A stretch of 44,498 nt of DNA from Phaeoceros laevis. Taxonomy: Eukaryota; Anthocerotophyta; Anthocerotopsida; Notothyladales. The position numbers and the translations under genes were made by a program. The stretch covers positions 89,800 through 134,297 of the forward strand of contig JBNGIQ010009359.1 in the NCBI GenBank assembly GCA_049999765.1, given 5' to 3'. The stretch's first letter is position 1; every line of letters starts with the position of its first letter. The notes below the pieces were generated by a model. It ran no database searches, was not told the DNA's origin, and saw only the letters and a list, made by a program, of their open reading frames with translations. Of this stretch, positions 9,745 through 22,466 are shown in pieces.

Positions 9745-10583
9745 CCCGTCGGTGGTGCGCAACAGTGGGTGAAGCAATTGCAGGGTCTCTCAGCTGTAGC
9801 AGTCCCCTGCATGATAGTAAACCATGTATATATGAAGCTCTCAGTTTGAAGGCATCACGAGTGGCGAGAGCTAACTAGGGTGGGTGGCATAGTGGCAGAA
9901 AGAGGCTAGTCTTCTGGAGGCTAGTCTTCGGGCATTATTTTGACGGGTTCGCTACCGGGTGCTAGTCTAGTTCCAGGTTCCAGGAAGCCTGGTCGGCAGA
10001 CTCAGCACTACATTAGTCTAATCACGTGGCAATCACACTTCTTGTACATGGAGTGTCTGCTAGTGTACATGTAAGTATCTGGCCAGTATCATGTCGCTGA
10101 GTCACATCAGCAAACGTTCAAGGAATCTAAATAGCACCCCATGCTGGAAACGAGCAGCCTGCTGAGCACTTACACATCCTTTTATTTGCACATCCTTTTG
10201 TTCCCTTGGTTTCGTCTTCTCAACGGGGGCACCGGGGTGCGAAAACGACGAAGCCTGAAGTCCGCCCCAAAGAAACTGTAAAGTCCCCTCAAACCACAGC
10301 ATAACTTCGCGATCCCTTCACGAAAATGGGCGTGCGACCACATTTCGGAATCGCGGTGGCAAGAGGATCAGTTTGACATATAGCACACTCTCATCCGATC
10401 ACTATCCAATCTTCCGAAGACAAAAACGGGGCAGCAACTCTTGAATCATGCTGTTTCATGATATGATACCACTTTTTCTAGCATTTTCTTGAAGATTTCA
10501 TCGTGCAAGTACGAATTCTGGCCTTCATCTTACGACCTACAGCAGACAGGGGGAATAAAGGACTCTTTGACTGAGGATAGTCA
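9745..10583. other. Spacer upstream of the PPR gene
   Basis: No supported gene. The stretch 9745-9860 would be the PPR 5' leader. A hairpin with a 13-base stem (one mismatch) surrounds GAGGAT near 10560-10591, at the end of the LRR pseudogene. Confidence 0.5.
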
Positions 10584-10908
10584 AAGAATCCATCCAAGGA
10601 CGATCATCCTCAGCCGACTGAGCTTGCCCAATTCCCTAGGCATTTGCCCTGTGAGAGCATTGCTGCTGAGGTTCACTTGTAGAGCGCGGAGAGCTGTCCC
10701 AGTTCTGGAGGGATAGCACCTGTGATATTGCTGCTGGCCAGAGCGAGGGTGCGGAGGTGAGTCAGTGCGCTGAGCTCCTTGGAGATCACCCCTTCCAGCT
10801 GATCTCCGTTGAGAAGAATGACCTTTTTGAGGTTGAGCTCATCGTCGCAGTAGACTCATGTCCAGAGCCAGGGATTAGGATCATTGCTGTTCCAATTGGC
10901 CAGCACAC
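10584..10908 (-). pseudogene. Leucine-rich-repeat receptor fragment (LRRNT plus about 3 LRRs), broken
   Basis: In one frame the minus strand reads GVLANWNSNDPNPWLWT, a stop (TGA at 10856-10858), then VYCDDELNLKKVILLNGDQLEG. This is the N-terminal cap signature of plant LRR receptor kinases or proteins (NWxxxDPxxWxGVxC). Two LRRs follow (LRTLALASSNITGAIPPELG). A single-base loss near 10670-10678 shifts the frame, after which VNLSSNALTGQMPRELGKLS continues in the next frame. No signal peptide or kinase part is present. It is joined directly to the polyphenol oxidase fragment upstream on the same strand. Confidence 0.75.
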
Positions 10909-11405
10909 CAACTCGGGAATGACGTTGGCGAGGTCCTGGACGCGCTGGTTGTCTCAGTTCCAGAAGGGCAGCGTGAAGCTCTTGTCCTTGACGAGGTCGG
11001 CCAGGATGCGCTCGTGGTAGTAGAGCTGCGCGCGGTGGAAGGGGAAGAAGAGCCAGTTGAAGTGGATTTGCTCCGTGGTGCCCTCCGCCCCGCCCACCAG
11101 CGGGAACGCGCCGTTGCAGTATTGGCAGTGCACCTCCGCCTGCGCCACGAAGCTCCGCGGGTCGGTCTCCGGCAAGGCCCGCATCGCCGCGTACGCCTTG
11201 GTCAGCCGCGCCATCTCCTGGTCGCTCAGTGTGGGGAGCGGCTTGCGCACGCGCTGCTTGAGCGCCGCGTCGGGCTTGAAGTCGATGAATTCATATAAGA
11301 TGCCTGTTCAAAGTGGATGTTAGCCACCATCCAGGAAAGCTCCAACCGCTGGGCAGTACTGAGGCCTGACGACGCCAGGAGTGGCAGGAACAGTGTAACA
11401 CTCAT
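10909..11405 (-). pseudogene. PPO: Polyphenol oxidase (tyrosinase) fragment, broken
   Basis: The minus strand encodes the CuA half of a plant polyphenol oxidase: LKQRVRKPLPTLS, MRALPETDPRSF, QAEVHCQYCNGAF (CuA His with the thioether-type Cys) and WLFFPFHRAQLYYHERIL (further CuA ligand). FWNWD follows but is interrupted: the second Trp is TGA at 10954-10956. The CuB half and C-terminal domains are missing, and the sequence turns into an LRR gene near 10908. A possible upstream exon (11405 to 11360, MSVTLFLPLLASSGL) looks like a secretory signal. It can be joined through a 56-base intron with GTACTG donor, a CTAAC branch site and AACAG acceptor. PPO is known to oxidise o-diphenols, but this copy cannot make an active enzyme. 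Confidence 0.85.
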
Positions 11406-11655
11406 TCCCCAACTGCAAATTTAGTGTTGGTTAGTTGAACCTAACTCGAGTCTATGGCAGATTGGTCTGGACGGAGTCTGAAAGATGGCAATAGAAATCC
11501 AATGTGTCGACCAGATGCGTTAGTCTAGACACGGCATGCAACAGGAAATGTGGCAGGCAACAGGAAATGTGGCAGGCAACAAGCTTGCGAGATGCTTTTC
11601 TAGCTCTGAGATGTGCATGTGTTTGTTCTAAGCCTGACAAGCCTGTGAATGTACA

Positions 11656-14020
11656 ATGAGCATGTCGTTGGTGAAATGGAGGGTTCACCAGCTGGGGCTC
11701 CAAAACTCTTGCAACCAGCAGCGAGATGTGGTTCCGGTTTCGATGAGGAGGAGGTTTCCAAAAGTTGGTCTTGCCGGAGCATCGCACCCATTTGCCTCCT
11801 GCGGCAATGGCAGGGGTACTACTGGCAGGCTTGAATGCCGGCGTTTCCGGGGCAAGGAGATGGCCCGTTGTGGATATGTGGCAGCCAGCTCCAAGGAGTT
11901 CGATGTTGTCATTGTGGGAGCTGGAATTATTGGCCTGGCCATTGCCAACTCTATCTTGACGGAGACCTGCTTGTCTGTGGCCACATTGGATGCTGCCCGG
12001 CCCTGTGCTGGAGCGACTGGAGCTGGTGATTTTCCATATCTCATTCTCCAGTTGGATGTGTGGTGAATGATCACCTGACTGTCTTTGTGCGGAACTCACA
12101 TATCCTTGTTGACGACTCTAGGACAAGGGTACATCTGGCTAGGGCACAGGCAGCCAGGAACCGCTGGTTGGGCTCTTGCCAGCCGCAGCAAGCAACTCTG
12201 GGAGCAGCTTGTGTGCGACCTCCGATCATCAGGCCTGGACGCTCTCGACGCTCTAGGTTGGAGGAATACTGGTAGGTCACCCTGTGCTGCTTTTTGGGTT
12301 AGAGTTTGTAGCACCTGGCCATAAGCTGGAGGAAAAGTTTTATTCTGGAACTGTTGAGGACTCAGAGTTTAGGGTGGTTTGTTGACAGGGAGCCTGCTGG
12401 TTGCCTCTACTCATGGAGAATCTGAGGCTCTGACCAAGTGGGTTGCAGCTCTTTCAGCTTCGGGAGTAGCAGCAGAGTACTTGACTGCTCCTGAGGCATG
12501 TAAGAGGGAGCCTGCCCTTTCCATCCGAGATGGGGGTGGTGCAGCACTTGTGCTGGGTGACAGTCAGATTGATGCTGATCTGGCTGTGCAATTGCTGTTG
12601 CAGGTACAGGACAGCCAGCTACTTTTCCTTTTGTCATAAACACTCATCGAGCAGTCTATGAATGAAACATGCACAATGCATGTTGCCTGATGTTAATGCT
12701 CTACTGGCTACGGTGGTTTCTGTTCATCTTCTGGTTTCAGAAGTTTTGAGTGTAAGTGTCTTCCTCATGGAAGTGCAGAGAAACAGGGCCTTCAGCTCCA
12801 CAGGTCGTTATCAAGAACTGTTCAATGAGTCAGTGGACGGACTAATCTGGTAAGTGTCTGGTCCTTTTGTGCTCTTGTTTCTCGCAAGCCAGGGTTGAAA
12901 CGAGAACCCCACACACTATCTATGAAACTGGGTTTCATTCTGCAGTTGTTCTCAGGATAACAGAATACAAGGTGTACGGACAGCCAACAGAACTCTAAAC
13001 GTGAAGGAGAACGTGGTAATAGCCACGGGTGCATGGAGTTCGGTTTTGATGTCCAAGGTGGCTGCTATGCTCAATCTGCCAGTTGTGCCACCTGTAAAGC
13101 CCCGCAAAGTAATGATTTCACTCATAGTATGCTGCTGTTGTTGTTTAATGACCTTCTGAATGACCTTCTGAGGTGCTCATCGTGTTTGCCTTTTCTGTAG
13201 GGTCACTTGCTGGTGGTTGAAGGCTTTCCTCACCTTCAACTCAACCATGCCTTGATGGAGTTCGAGTACAGTTCAAACTATTCAGTACCTGCTGCAAGTG
13301 AACACAATCCAAGTTATCCAAGCGTATCAGTTGCAGCCGATGCTATTGAGGTGGCAATGACCCTGACATCAAGCGCATCTGGGCATCTTCTTCTTGGTAC
13401 TTTCACTTCTGGATCTTTTCTGTAGGGTTACTATTTTGTGTTGTCTTATGAAGGAGTACTGCAGGCAGCAGCAGGGAGTTTAAAGGATTTGACGAGAAAT
13501 TGGAAAGCAGCGTTGTGGAGCGGATGTTCAACCGTGCTGCTATTTTCTTCCCAGTACTTGCAGACCTGTCTTTCGCGCAAACGCTTGAGATGGGGAAAGT
13601 AAGAATTGGGTTGCGTCCTTACTGTAAGTACCATGTTTCACTCTACAGGGCCAGGCAGTTGTACAGAATCAGAGGCAATATAATACGACTATTAACTAGT
13701 TCCTTTAATCTTGTACCAGGCTCAGATGGAAGACCTGTCATAGGTCCCGTGGCAGGCGTCCCTGGGCTCCTGATGGCCACCGGACACGAAGGCTCCGGGC
13801 TTTGCATGGTATTAGCTTTCTTGATTGATACACTAGTTCAATGTTACACGATGGTCAAGTTCAGTTCTGAGGTACTGAAATACCTATGTATGTTTGATTA
13901 TTCCAGGCTCTTGGAACAGCAGAACTCGTGCTTGGAATGATCCGCAGATCGAAGTCCTTCTTGGATCCCTGGCCATACACCCCGGATGGACGCTTGAGTC
14001 AGGCAACTCAGTTATGTTGA
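11656..14020 (+). CDS. FAD-dependent oxidoreductase, DAO family, probably plastid-targeted
   Basis: Nine exons: 11656-12025, 12122-12271, 12389-12603, 12779-12849, 12946-13108, 13201-13396, 13465-13623, 13720-13808 and 13907-14020. All phases agree and they give 508 aa. The first 80 residues are rich in Arg, Ser and Ala and resemble a transit peptide. The dinucleotide-binding motif VVIVGAGIIGLAIA follows at about 84-97, then GATGAGQGYIWLGHR, and the C-terminal FAD contact GPVAGVPGLLMATGHEGSG. This is the pattern of the glycine/D-amino-acid oxidase (DAO) superfamily. From memory it resembles plant plastid FAD oxidoreductases of the Arabidopsis At5g48440 type. The substrate is unknown. The gene is tail-to-tail with the ISE2-like gene. 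I see no disabling change. Confidence 0.85.
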
Positions 14021-14537
14021 TCCATGTTCTTTATTGCATCAAACCCTTAATAATCTCCAGCCACTTGGATTATTTACAAACCGCTTTCTGTGTGCCTACA
14101 GGGCCCAGATTCTCTAATGGATACTGATAAGCTTACGGTTTCATACATCTGCAATATTTCAACCTCTGATGAACTAATAATCTCTCATGTCCATCTTTTA
14201 TCCTTAAAATGCGACGGGACACCCAAAGAGGTGTGGATGATGCTTGCTTGGGTTCACCTTTCAGGTGTTGCTTGCTCTCAATGGCTTCAACTGCCGCCCT
14301 TGGTTACTTAAACATTATTGCTCCTGCATGACCTCGTAGCTTTGATCCAAGAGGTAAGTCTAGACCTCATCAATTTGCCAGCTACTGCCTGCATGCAATG
14401 ACACATTTGGTCATCTTTTCAGCACAAGTCAGCAATCCTACATTTGTGATGGTCGTAGAGGACTGCCGGCTTACAGCAAACAGATTGTGAAGCCATGTAT
14501 AAATATTTGCCACGCCTGTACTCAGTAGCCCGCATAA
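14021..14537. other. Spacer between convergent genes
   Basis: Holds the 3' ends of the FAD oxidoreductase (+) and the ISE2-like gene (-). Nothing else is supported. Short ORFs here lack coding character. Confidence 0.5.
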
Positions 14538-17500
14538 TTAACCCAGAAGCTCGCTAATGGGCGCCCGATCCATGACAACCGCAATGGATCTGGCCTTCTT
14601 TGCCAGCTCGACATTGATGTTGGGCAAATGATGTATCTGCGGGGCAATTACCAGGGAACTTATCAGCACAAAACGGTACCAACTTAGTCAACCAGTAGGT
14701 GTTGAAAAGTGTGAAGAAGAAAGCAAAACTCCACCGTCTAGCTTGTTAGGAACAGCTCAAACCTGAGCAAGAAGATCTATTGATCTCCTCAGCAGTCTTG
14801 CAACATCGCCTTCATCCATCCCACAATCTGCAGTAAGCTCTTTCCAGGTCACCCCTACAGCCCAGGCCTCGACCATACCTGCAAACTGTGTGTCGATCTC
14901 ACAGCTTATCTGGGTAATGGGCCGAATGATGTCAGAGATCTAAAATGCTGATGGCACTACAAGTAAAATGCAACAATCACACCTAGAGAGGACCTAATTT
15001 CTTCGCTCTGAATCCCCTAACCTCTACTCCGTGCTTCACTTGCAGTGCCTCCAGCCAACGACGAGTCTCCTCTATCCCCTCGACCCACAGAGCAACATTG
15101 GTGGAGACCTCATAAATTTCACTGCATTACAAGGAAAGTGCAACATTTTCAGACCAGAAGAGCATACTGAACCTGCACGTTGGACCATGATAGAACGGAC
15201 ATCCACGTGTACCACATAATAGTCCCAACATGCCATTACACAAGCAGTCAAATAGAGGACAACAACAACGCTGATAAACCTCATTCCTCATAACCCAATA
15301 AACGGTCGGAGAAGAATGGTCGGCATGCTTGGTACCTTGGTCCATTCTCTGGGCGTGTCTTGATTCCATCTGTCACCAGGCTTCCACAGACTGCAGCAAG
15401 TTCTTGAGGCTTCAAGTCGGGTAAACCTTTGTCACTGAACACAAGAGCTAGCCACAACTCGTTCTCTCCACGAATAGAAGCAGCGATTTCACCCAGCTCC
15501 AAAAGCTCGTGGGTCTGTGGCTTCAGAGCTTCAGCAGCCTCGAGCACATTCAACACCTACAATATCCCAGTCACACTCGTCAGTTCATGGCCAGCAGTCT
15601 TGCTTGGTCAATAGTACCACTGGCACCGTATAACGGCAGTGAGGTGTACCCGCAAAAACTCCTTCCAGCCAGCTGGCTGCATTTTTCTGATGCGGTTAGA
15701 GATACGGGATGCCTTGGCTCGCCATCGTGAAGAAGTCTGAACAGGCGGTGAACTTAGTACAATTGGCAATACTGTCAAACTTTCCACTCAACAGATCCAG
15801 CAACAAGAAGCACAAACCTGATGTTTGGCTTCTAGATATTCTTGCCATTCATCTGGTGTTAACCCATTCTTCACACCTTCAGATTCTGTCCAGGAAAGAA
15901 TCTCATCCTCCACACGCTTGATGTCCTCTTGCAGCTTCGCCAATTGTTGCTTGGCAGACACCAAGACTTCACTTCCAATGTAGTTGCCAAAACTCTTCTC
16001 AATGAGAGCACGGGCCTCCTCTAAGGTTCTCCCTCGTCTCTGCGGCTTTGAATCTTGTGATTCTTGGCTTCCTTCTGCATTGATTTTGGCTGCCTGACAC
16101 AGGACGCCATTCATAAGATGATGATGTGCCCATGACCAGCTGTACTGGTCAGTTGAACTTCGCAGATCATAAAAGCACAAACAAAAACTGCAAAATTAAG
16201 AAAGCTCATAACAAATGACATACCCCCAGAAGGTTGAGAGCCATCCCATAGGTTGCTGTGAACTGTGAGACCAATGGATCCGGACCAGCAAACAATAACT
16301 TGCAACACTCTTCAGGCCCTTCGAACGGAGTCTGAACCACCACCACATGACCCTGAAGGTCAATGCCCCTTCGACCTGCACGACCAGCCATCTGAAGCAT
16401 TGCATTGGAGCTCAACAGCATCTGACCATCGTCTCCACGCTTGCTCAATGATGACAAAACCGTCGTCCTGGCAGGCATATTTATCCCTGCTGCTAGAGTT
16501 TCTGTTGCAAAAATCAATTTGAGCAACCCATCCTGGAATAAATCCTCGATAAATGACTTCCAAGTTGGCAAGCAGCCTGCATGGTGAGCAGCAACACCTG
16601 ACAGGAGACTTGTCAATGCTGATTCTCTTACAGCCTCTGGGTGAACTTCCCTAAATTTAGATAAAGCCAGCTCAAGTCTGGATATCTCCTCATCTGTTAA
16701 CAGTGAAACATCTTCAACATAGCGAGTGGCCATATCACACCCCCTGCGACTAAAGATGAACCAAATAGCTGGTAGCATCTCCCGATCTTGTAACTGGAAT
16801 AAAGTGTCACTAACCTGGGGGACCTGTAGAAAGGTGAATATGAATTAAACGCAGAAGCCTGAAAAGGGAACGATATGGAGCGTTGGGAACTTTACTAACT
16901 TCCAGTTAATACCTGTTTACGCCGAAGAAATTGAAGCTGCTCTTCGGACATCATTTCTTCAACAACCCCCCATCCCCCACCTTTAAGCCGCTTTGTGGTA
17001 CCCCCTTTGCCTCTACGTTTCCTTCTGGATGTCTCAAGCTCCTCTTCATCCCCCCAAGAAAGGTCAGAACCATGTTGGGGACGCCTAGTCATCTGCAGAC
17101 GCCTGAAACCGAAATTCAGCCAGAATACAAGACTTTGACTTTACGTAGAATATATCCTCAAGCAAGCAACTCACCCAACGAACAACCTTAAGTAATTTAC
17201 CTGTTCATGGCACTGCCTTGCTCATTTAGAAGCGATTGCAGAGTATATCGTGTGGAAAAGTGCCACATGAGAGGGACAGGCCGCCTAGATGATGTAATCA
17301 GCTCTGTGGGGCCATGAACCTGCGGCCCGCACAGTCAAATCCTGCATTGGACTAATGAAACTCAGACTGCAGACAACGTGTGCCCGAAGAATGATAAAGG
17401 TGTACCTGAGCAATCCAACCAGCTAACTCCTCAGGGTTGGCCACTGTGGCTGACAAGCAGATGAGACTAATTTCCTTAGGGCAATAGATGACCTGAAGCA

Positions 17501-18817
17501 TGAGTACGCAACAATTCAGAGGCACATACTCGGACTAAAAAGATCTCTACCCAGAGGAACAAGGTCGGTGTGATACATCTATATGTAAAATACATTCTTC
17601 TTCTGCTACCGGTGCTACCTCTACCTGCTGATATGCAGAAGTAAAGAAGACAACTTTCGAATTTGTCCTTGATCATCGCTTCTAGAACAGCTGATGAGCA
17701 GGCCTTAACTCAAAAAGAGGGTTATGAGTATCACCGCCTGGAGCAGTAGCGCATACCGTCTCCTCCCACACTGTGCCTCGAGAGATGTCACTGAGATAGT
17801 GCACTTCATCAAGGACAATTGCATCCACGTTAACCAGCAGGCTCCCTTCTTCGAGGCTTCCAACACTGGCAAGCAACAAACAACCAGGACGTGATGACAA
17901 TGCAAAGGCCTGGGCACCTCAAGCTACACACCCCTGAAACAGATGCTAATCTAGCAGGCAGAGGTCAATGCAATCACCTTTGATATAGCATATTCCTGAG
18001 AATCTCGGTGGTCATGATTACAAGTGGAGCTTCCCTATTGATAGCTGCATCTCCAGTCAGAAGTCCCACATTGGCTTCTCCAAACATAGCTCTGTACCAT
18101 TGAAGAACAAATGACAGTCCAATAAGGTCCTTCCATAGCGATCAATCACATGCACCACAGAGAGGTACGATGGATTCTCACCGAAATTCTCGTAACTTCT
18201 GGTTGGACAAAGCCTTCAAAGGCGTGGTGTAGACGAATTTTTTGCCCCTCGCAAGCGTTGCTGCAGCAGCAGCTTCTGCTACCAGTGTTTTCCCACTGCT
18301 CGTCGGCGCACAGACTACCAGCGATAAGTCCTTCAGAAATGCATCTATAGACAGTCTCTGCAACAACAATGGTGGAGCACCAGGTCCATAAAACAGCCAA
18401 GCGGCAGGACAATGTCCAGGCAGTTGCTAGTTCGACATGAACCTGAAACTTGTCGATCTGAAAGGGGTAGAGTTCGGCAACGTCCTCTGTAGAGATCGAG
18501 TAGCCATCAGGACTAGCCTGAACCTTGGCACATAAATCTTCAAAACGAGAAGCTACTACGGGCGCATGACTCAGCAAGTCCACAGGCCCATCGTCCAGGA
18601 ATTCGTCTATGGAGAAGTCATCCACCACTGAAGCTTGAGGATTAGCCCGCTGCACAGGAGGATGGACAAGGCCAGGAGCCCCTGTGGCAAAATTTACTGC
18701 CGATGGCAGCCGTTGCAAGCGACCAGAGCCCCATCGCCATGGCTTGGGCAGACGATGCAAAATGCCAAGACCAAGGCGAGGCTGACAAGGGCGGCATAGA
18801 AGCAGCAACGGAGCCAT
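14538..18817 (-). CDS. ISE2: ISE2-like plastid DEVH-box RNA helicase lacking a central block
   Basis: Fourteen phase-consistent exons (minus order): 18443-18817, 18182-18357, 17978-18091, 17757-17865, 17406-17492, 17201-17319, 16913-17102, 16224-16823, 15818-16093, 15650-15736, 15336-15556, 15022-15121, 14763-14939 and 14538-14636. They give 909 aa. A transit-like N terminus precedes Walker A APTSSGKT, DEVH in VLDEVHYLSD, LSATVANP, FATETLAAGINMPART and QMAGRAGRRG, i.e. a complete Ski2-like core. The C-terminal part matches ISE2 (IRGENELWLAL, GMVEAWAVG, ending APISELLG). Known: Arabidopsis ISE2 (about 1170 aa) acts in plastid RNA processing and affects plasmodesmata. Odd: exon 9 (EYLEAKHQ) joins exon 10 (WRAKASRISNRIRKMQPAGW) in frame, skipping about 250 residues found in Arabidopsis. 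The intron between is only 81 bases, so the missing part is not here. Confidence 0.88.
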
Positions 18818-21800
18818 GAATTGAGCTGGCCCCGTTGGCCTAGCTGTGGCTCGCCATTGTGGGTGCGGTCAATTCATCGAAGGTGAGCCTCAGGGAAAAC
18901 GAGAACTCGTTTTTTCATTCCCAACCGCTCTAAACCTCGACGAGTTGGACGATTGAGTCTCGATAGGTTCATCATGGCACAACGATTCCCTGTAAGCAGT
19001 GCGGTGGCAACTTGCGGGTCGGAGGTCCAAACCTGCTGAAGGAGCATCCCAACAGCACATAGGATCTGGCTTTTGGAATAAGTAGGGAATGAAAGTGCTT
19101 TGGCCATCCTTGCATGGGCATAAAGGGCATGTCTTGCCAATCATTTCATATTGCATGGGAGGCTGAAAAGGAACACGCAAGACTTTGCCACCATAAGAGG
19201 CTCCAGCATATGCTAGACATGGACTGCCTGCTCAGGCTAGCAGACTATACCGAAGCAGCGTGTCCAAGTTTAGCATGTGCTAAGACCACCATGACTAACC
19301 TATGGAGGGTCTCAACTGAGAAAATATCAAGGCAGAAAACCTGGAAACAATCTGGGAACCTCTGGCAAGAGGGCAACCTTTCAAACAGATCAAATCAAAG
19401 GTTAGGATACTTACACCAATAACAAGACCATGCAACCTTACCCCAAAGCGGAGGCCTACTCCTTGTGCTGACATGATACCCAGCCACACGGCCAAAGTCC
19501 TTATATGCGCTCAATTTAGACAGATCCAGGTACAAGTGCTTTGCCGGACAATCAGAACCGCACTAACTGTTTTTTCCCCATCCAGCTAAAGTTCGACAAG
19601 GCAACATGGCTACAGCAAGGATCAGGAGCAGTGACGGCTTTCATCAACGACACGGACACAAAACAGCTCAGAACCAGAAGTCACAACAGGCTGAGTTTGT
19701 AATTAATCTCGTTTCACAAAGAGTTAACCTTTCTGGCGACAAATATATCAGGTTAAGCACAGGTTTTCCAGCCTGCACACTTGCTGTAGCGTGCAGCTGC
19801 GTGCTCCCAGCGGATGAAAGTGATGGTGGTATGCTGATACAATAGCTCTCCTGGTTTCCGTGTTATACGAGAATCTCAATCCAGCACAGATGCATCTTAG
19901 ACCTGTGGAGTTCAGGCCAGTTTGCTGTGTGAACGAACCCCGGGAAGAACCAACTAACCTAACTAACTAAGCTGGCGACCAGAATGGTGTTAGGGGTTGT
20001 ACACTGGCTGCTAGTGTATCTGGTTCAGCCTGGGTGAACTGAAGAAACCGAGGGTTTCAGAGTGATGCGTGTGTCGTGAAAGGTCTTTCTCCCTTTCTCT
20101 ATGGCGTAGTTCTCACTGCAGCTTTCAGGGGCAAGGATTGCCGGAAGACAAGCTTTATGTTGCCCACAGACCACCACTCCTCTCCATTTCCTTCGACTCC
20201 AGCCGGCGGCTCAGCGGCTTAGTTGCAATGCGTCTTCAGTGTTAGGGCGTTGACGATTAGGAAGTTTTCTCAGCTTTTGGGTGCAGACTTCTCTGGGTCG
20301 CTGTGTGTTGTGCTGCGGACAATCTAGAACCCAGGGTCCTTTCCAGGCGATCGCATATCTTGAGCCGTCATGTAAGCTTCCTGTTGTTGCTCGATAAGGG
20401 CTGTGTCACTGTGGGCTCTGTTGCAATGACCGATTGGTAAGCCTGGCATCCCATGATATCAGTTGCATCGTCTGTTGCCCCTGAAGAATTTGGGATGCCC
20501 ACATCGATTTGCAGCAGAATTAGTAAGCCTTTCTCGGTTGGGCTCGGCTTCAGACACTGCAAGACATCTTGGCCCAGCGCGTGGCTGAATATGCTTGGGA
20601 GTTTCAGGGTTAGGGTTTGGAGTTTCTAAAGTTGCTCGAGATGCCACTGGCTCCCAAACATTACGTTATAGACAGCTAGTAGTCTGCGACTGATGCCACT
20701 ATTACCACGGCAGTGGTGGAACGTTTGCCAGAAGATTGGAAACCAGCTGCATGAAAAACTGCTCGTGCATTGCAACCTTCTTTCAAACGGTGCTCTCTCC
20801 TGACAGTGCGATCGAAGCCCTGCAGCCGACCCTATCTCTTTCCACCTGATCGTATCAGTTTGTTTGCCACCTGCGAGGCCAGGATGTGAGCAAAATGAAC
20901 ATGGTAGTCTAGACGTGCGTTGGGCGCAAATTGGTGGCCTGAACGAGCAAGATCGAAGCCGCTGCAGATCGAGCAAAGTAGAAGCCGCAAGGACGGGGAG
21001 TCAGTGGTTTTCGAGAAGTCAAGAACAGTTTGGACAAAAGTTATGCCCATTGTCATAGCTAGCTAGCGGGGAAGACCGTCAACTTGCTGGATTATCACGA
21101 AGCATTGGTCGGTGCATAATACATATTGCTAATATTACCCAGTCCGGGTTAGAATCTAACTAGCTTTTTGTTCCGTGCTGTTTGTACTAGAATGGAAACA
21201 GCACCAAGAATGGGTGCCAACTTGCAAGTAAGGCTCATGGGTGGCAAGTAGGCACATTGGATAGAGCTCCTTTCCAATGATCCATTGGTAACATAGGGCA
21301 CGGTTACGTGGTTTCAATGCCCAAAGGTAGGACGCACACACTCTTTTCCAAAGGAAAACGGGATGGTTGACGACCCCCCTATGGACCAAGCATCTTGCAC
21401 CATGGTGGTGCAATCAGTCACCTTTCCAATTATGATACCTTGTGGCACCAAAGGGCCTGAAATTTCCAAACGATGGTGGCACCAAAGGCCTCAAAACTCA
21501 AAAATTGCTGCTCACATAGTCTCATAATCCCATTAGAATGACTCTGAATGAGCATGAAGTCACCTTTTCAATTATTGCACCTTGTGGCAATTATAGATTT
21601 TTTGTGGTACGAGAAAATAGAAAGTAGAAAGGAACATGTGGCACTCTTGGTTCAGGGAACTCACAAAAATGTCTTGCTACTACTAAAGTTAACTTTTAAA
21701 GTCCCAATAGACCATATATGTAGGGTTTGATTCTAATCACAACTACATGAGCAAATTTTTTTTTAAAAGAAAATTGTACCAGTCAAAGCTCTAGTTGAGC

Positions 21801-22466
21801 TCTATCTAATGAGCCTACTTAATCACCCATTTTTATGTTAAAAGAAGAGGAACAAAAAATTGAGAAGCTTACAGGTTGGCAAAGGACCATGTTTCTTGCT
21901 ACATTTCTCTTGCATGCTAGCATTTCTGTGTGCCAGCCCGATCATAAGAAGCCACGAGAGGGAGCAATTCAAAACGTAACATAAGAAACCATCAACAGGA
22001 GCAAGCAATTCAAACCCTGTCATAAGAAACCATCAATAGGAGCGAATTGAAGCCTATGCCTTTAAGGGTTAAGTCATATTTAAAATCGAGGTTTCAGAGT
22101 TGCAACTTCAGAAATTACAAGGTTTGGTAACATAACATTGGCAAGATGCATGTTTCATAAATGAGAAAAATACAAGTATTGCTTTAAATAAATAAGTTTG
22201 TTAGTTCATATAGAAGGTTTATTTTTTTACTTTTGCCTTAGCTCTATCCAGTATGGTAGATAGATAAGCTCTAGATTATAAATGAGCACCTTCAAAAACT
22301 TGCTATCAAAGGTTCTCTAGGGTAGAGTACTAGCCCGCTAGCCCGCTAGTACAAAGTAGTATAGTTAGCTAGTAGGTTGTGTAAGGCATTTGAGCCTACA
22401 ATGAATGAAGCAATCCTTACACAAAAATAATAATAATTGCTATCAAATCCCTTTGTGCATGCTAAG
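18818..22466. other. Long stretch without a supported gene
   Basis: Both strands were read. ORFs are short and show no recognisable domain. It includes the ISE2-like promoter side (18818-19100). There is a direct duplication of GTCACCTTT(T)CCAATTAT..ACCTTGTGGCA at 21417-21447 and 21558-21590, and three loosely repeated CATAAGAA(G/A)CCA units at about 21945-22052. Base composition becomes AT-rich after 21700. Confidence 0.5.
21945..22052. repeat. Three imperfect tandem units (35-45 bp)
   Basis: CATAAGAA(G/A)CCA followed by AGGAGC and AATTCAAA recurs three times with indels. It is non-coding. Confidence 0.7.

Noticed and set aside
10757-11323. Plus-strand frames over the PPO/LRR region
   Set aside because: The minus strand carries unmistakable PPO and LRR motifs; the plus frames have none.
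18874-20976. Scattered short frames upstream of the ISE2-like gene as extra exons or genes
   Set aside because: No motif, no phase-consistent splicing, and the ISE2-like protein already starts with a transit-like peptide at 18817.
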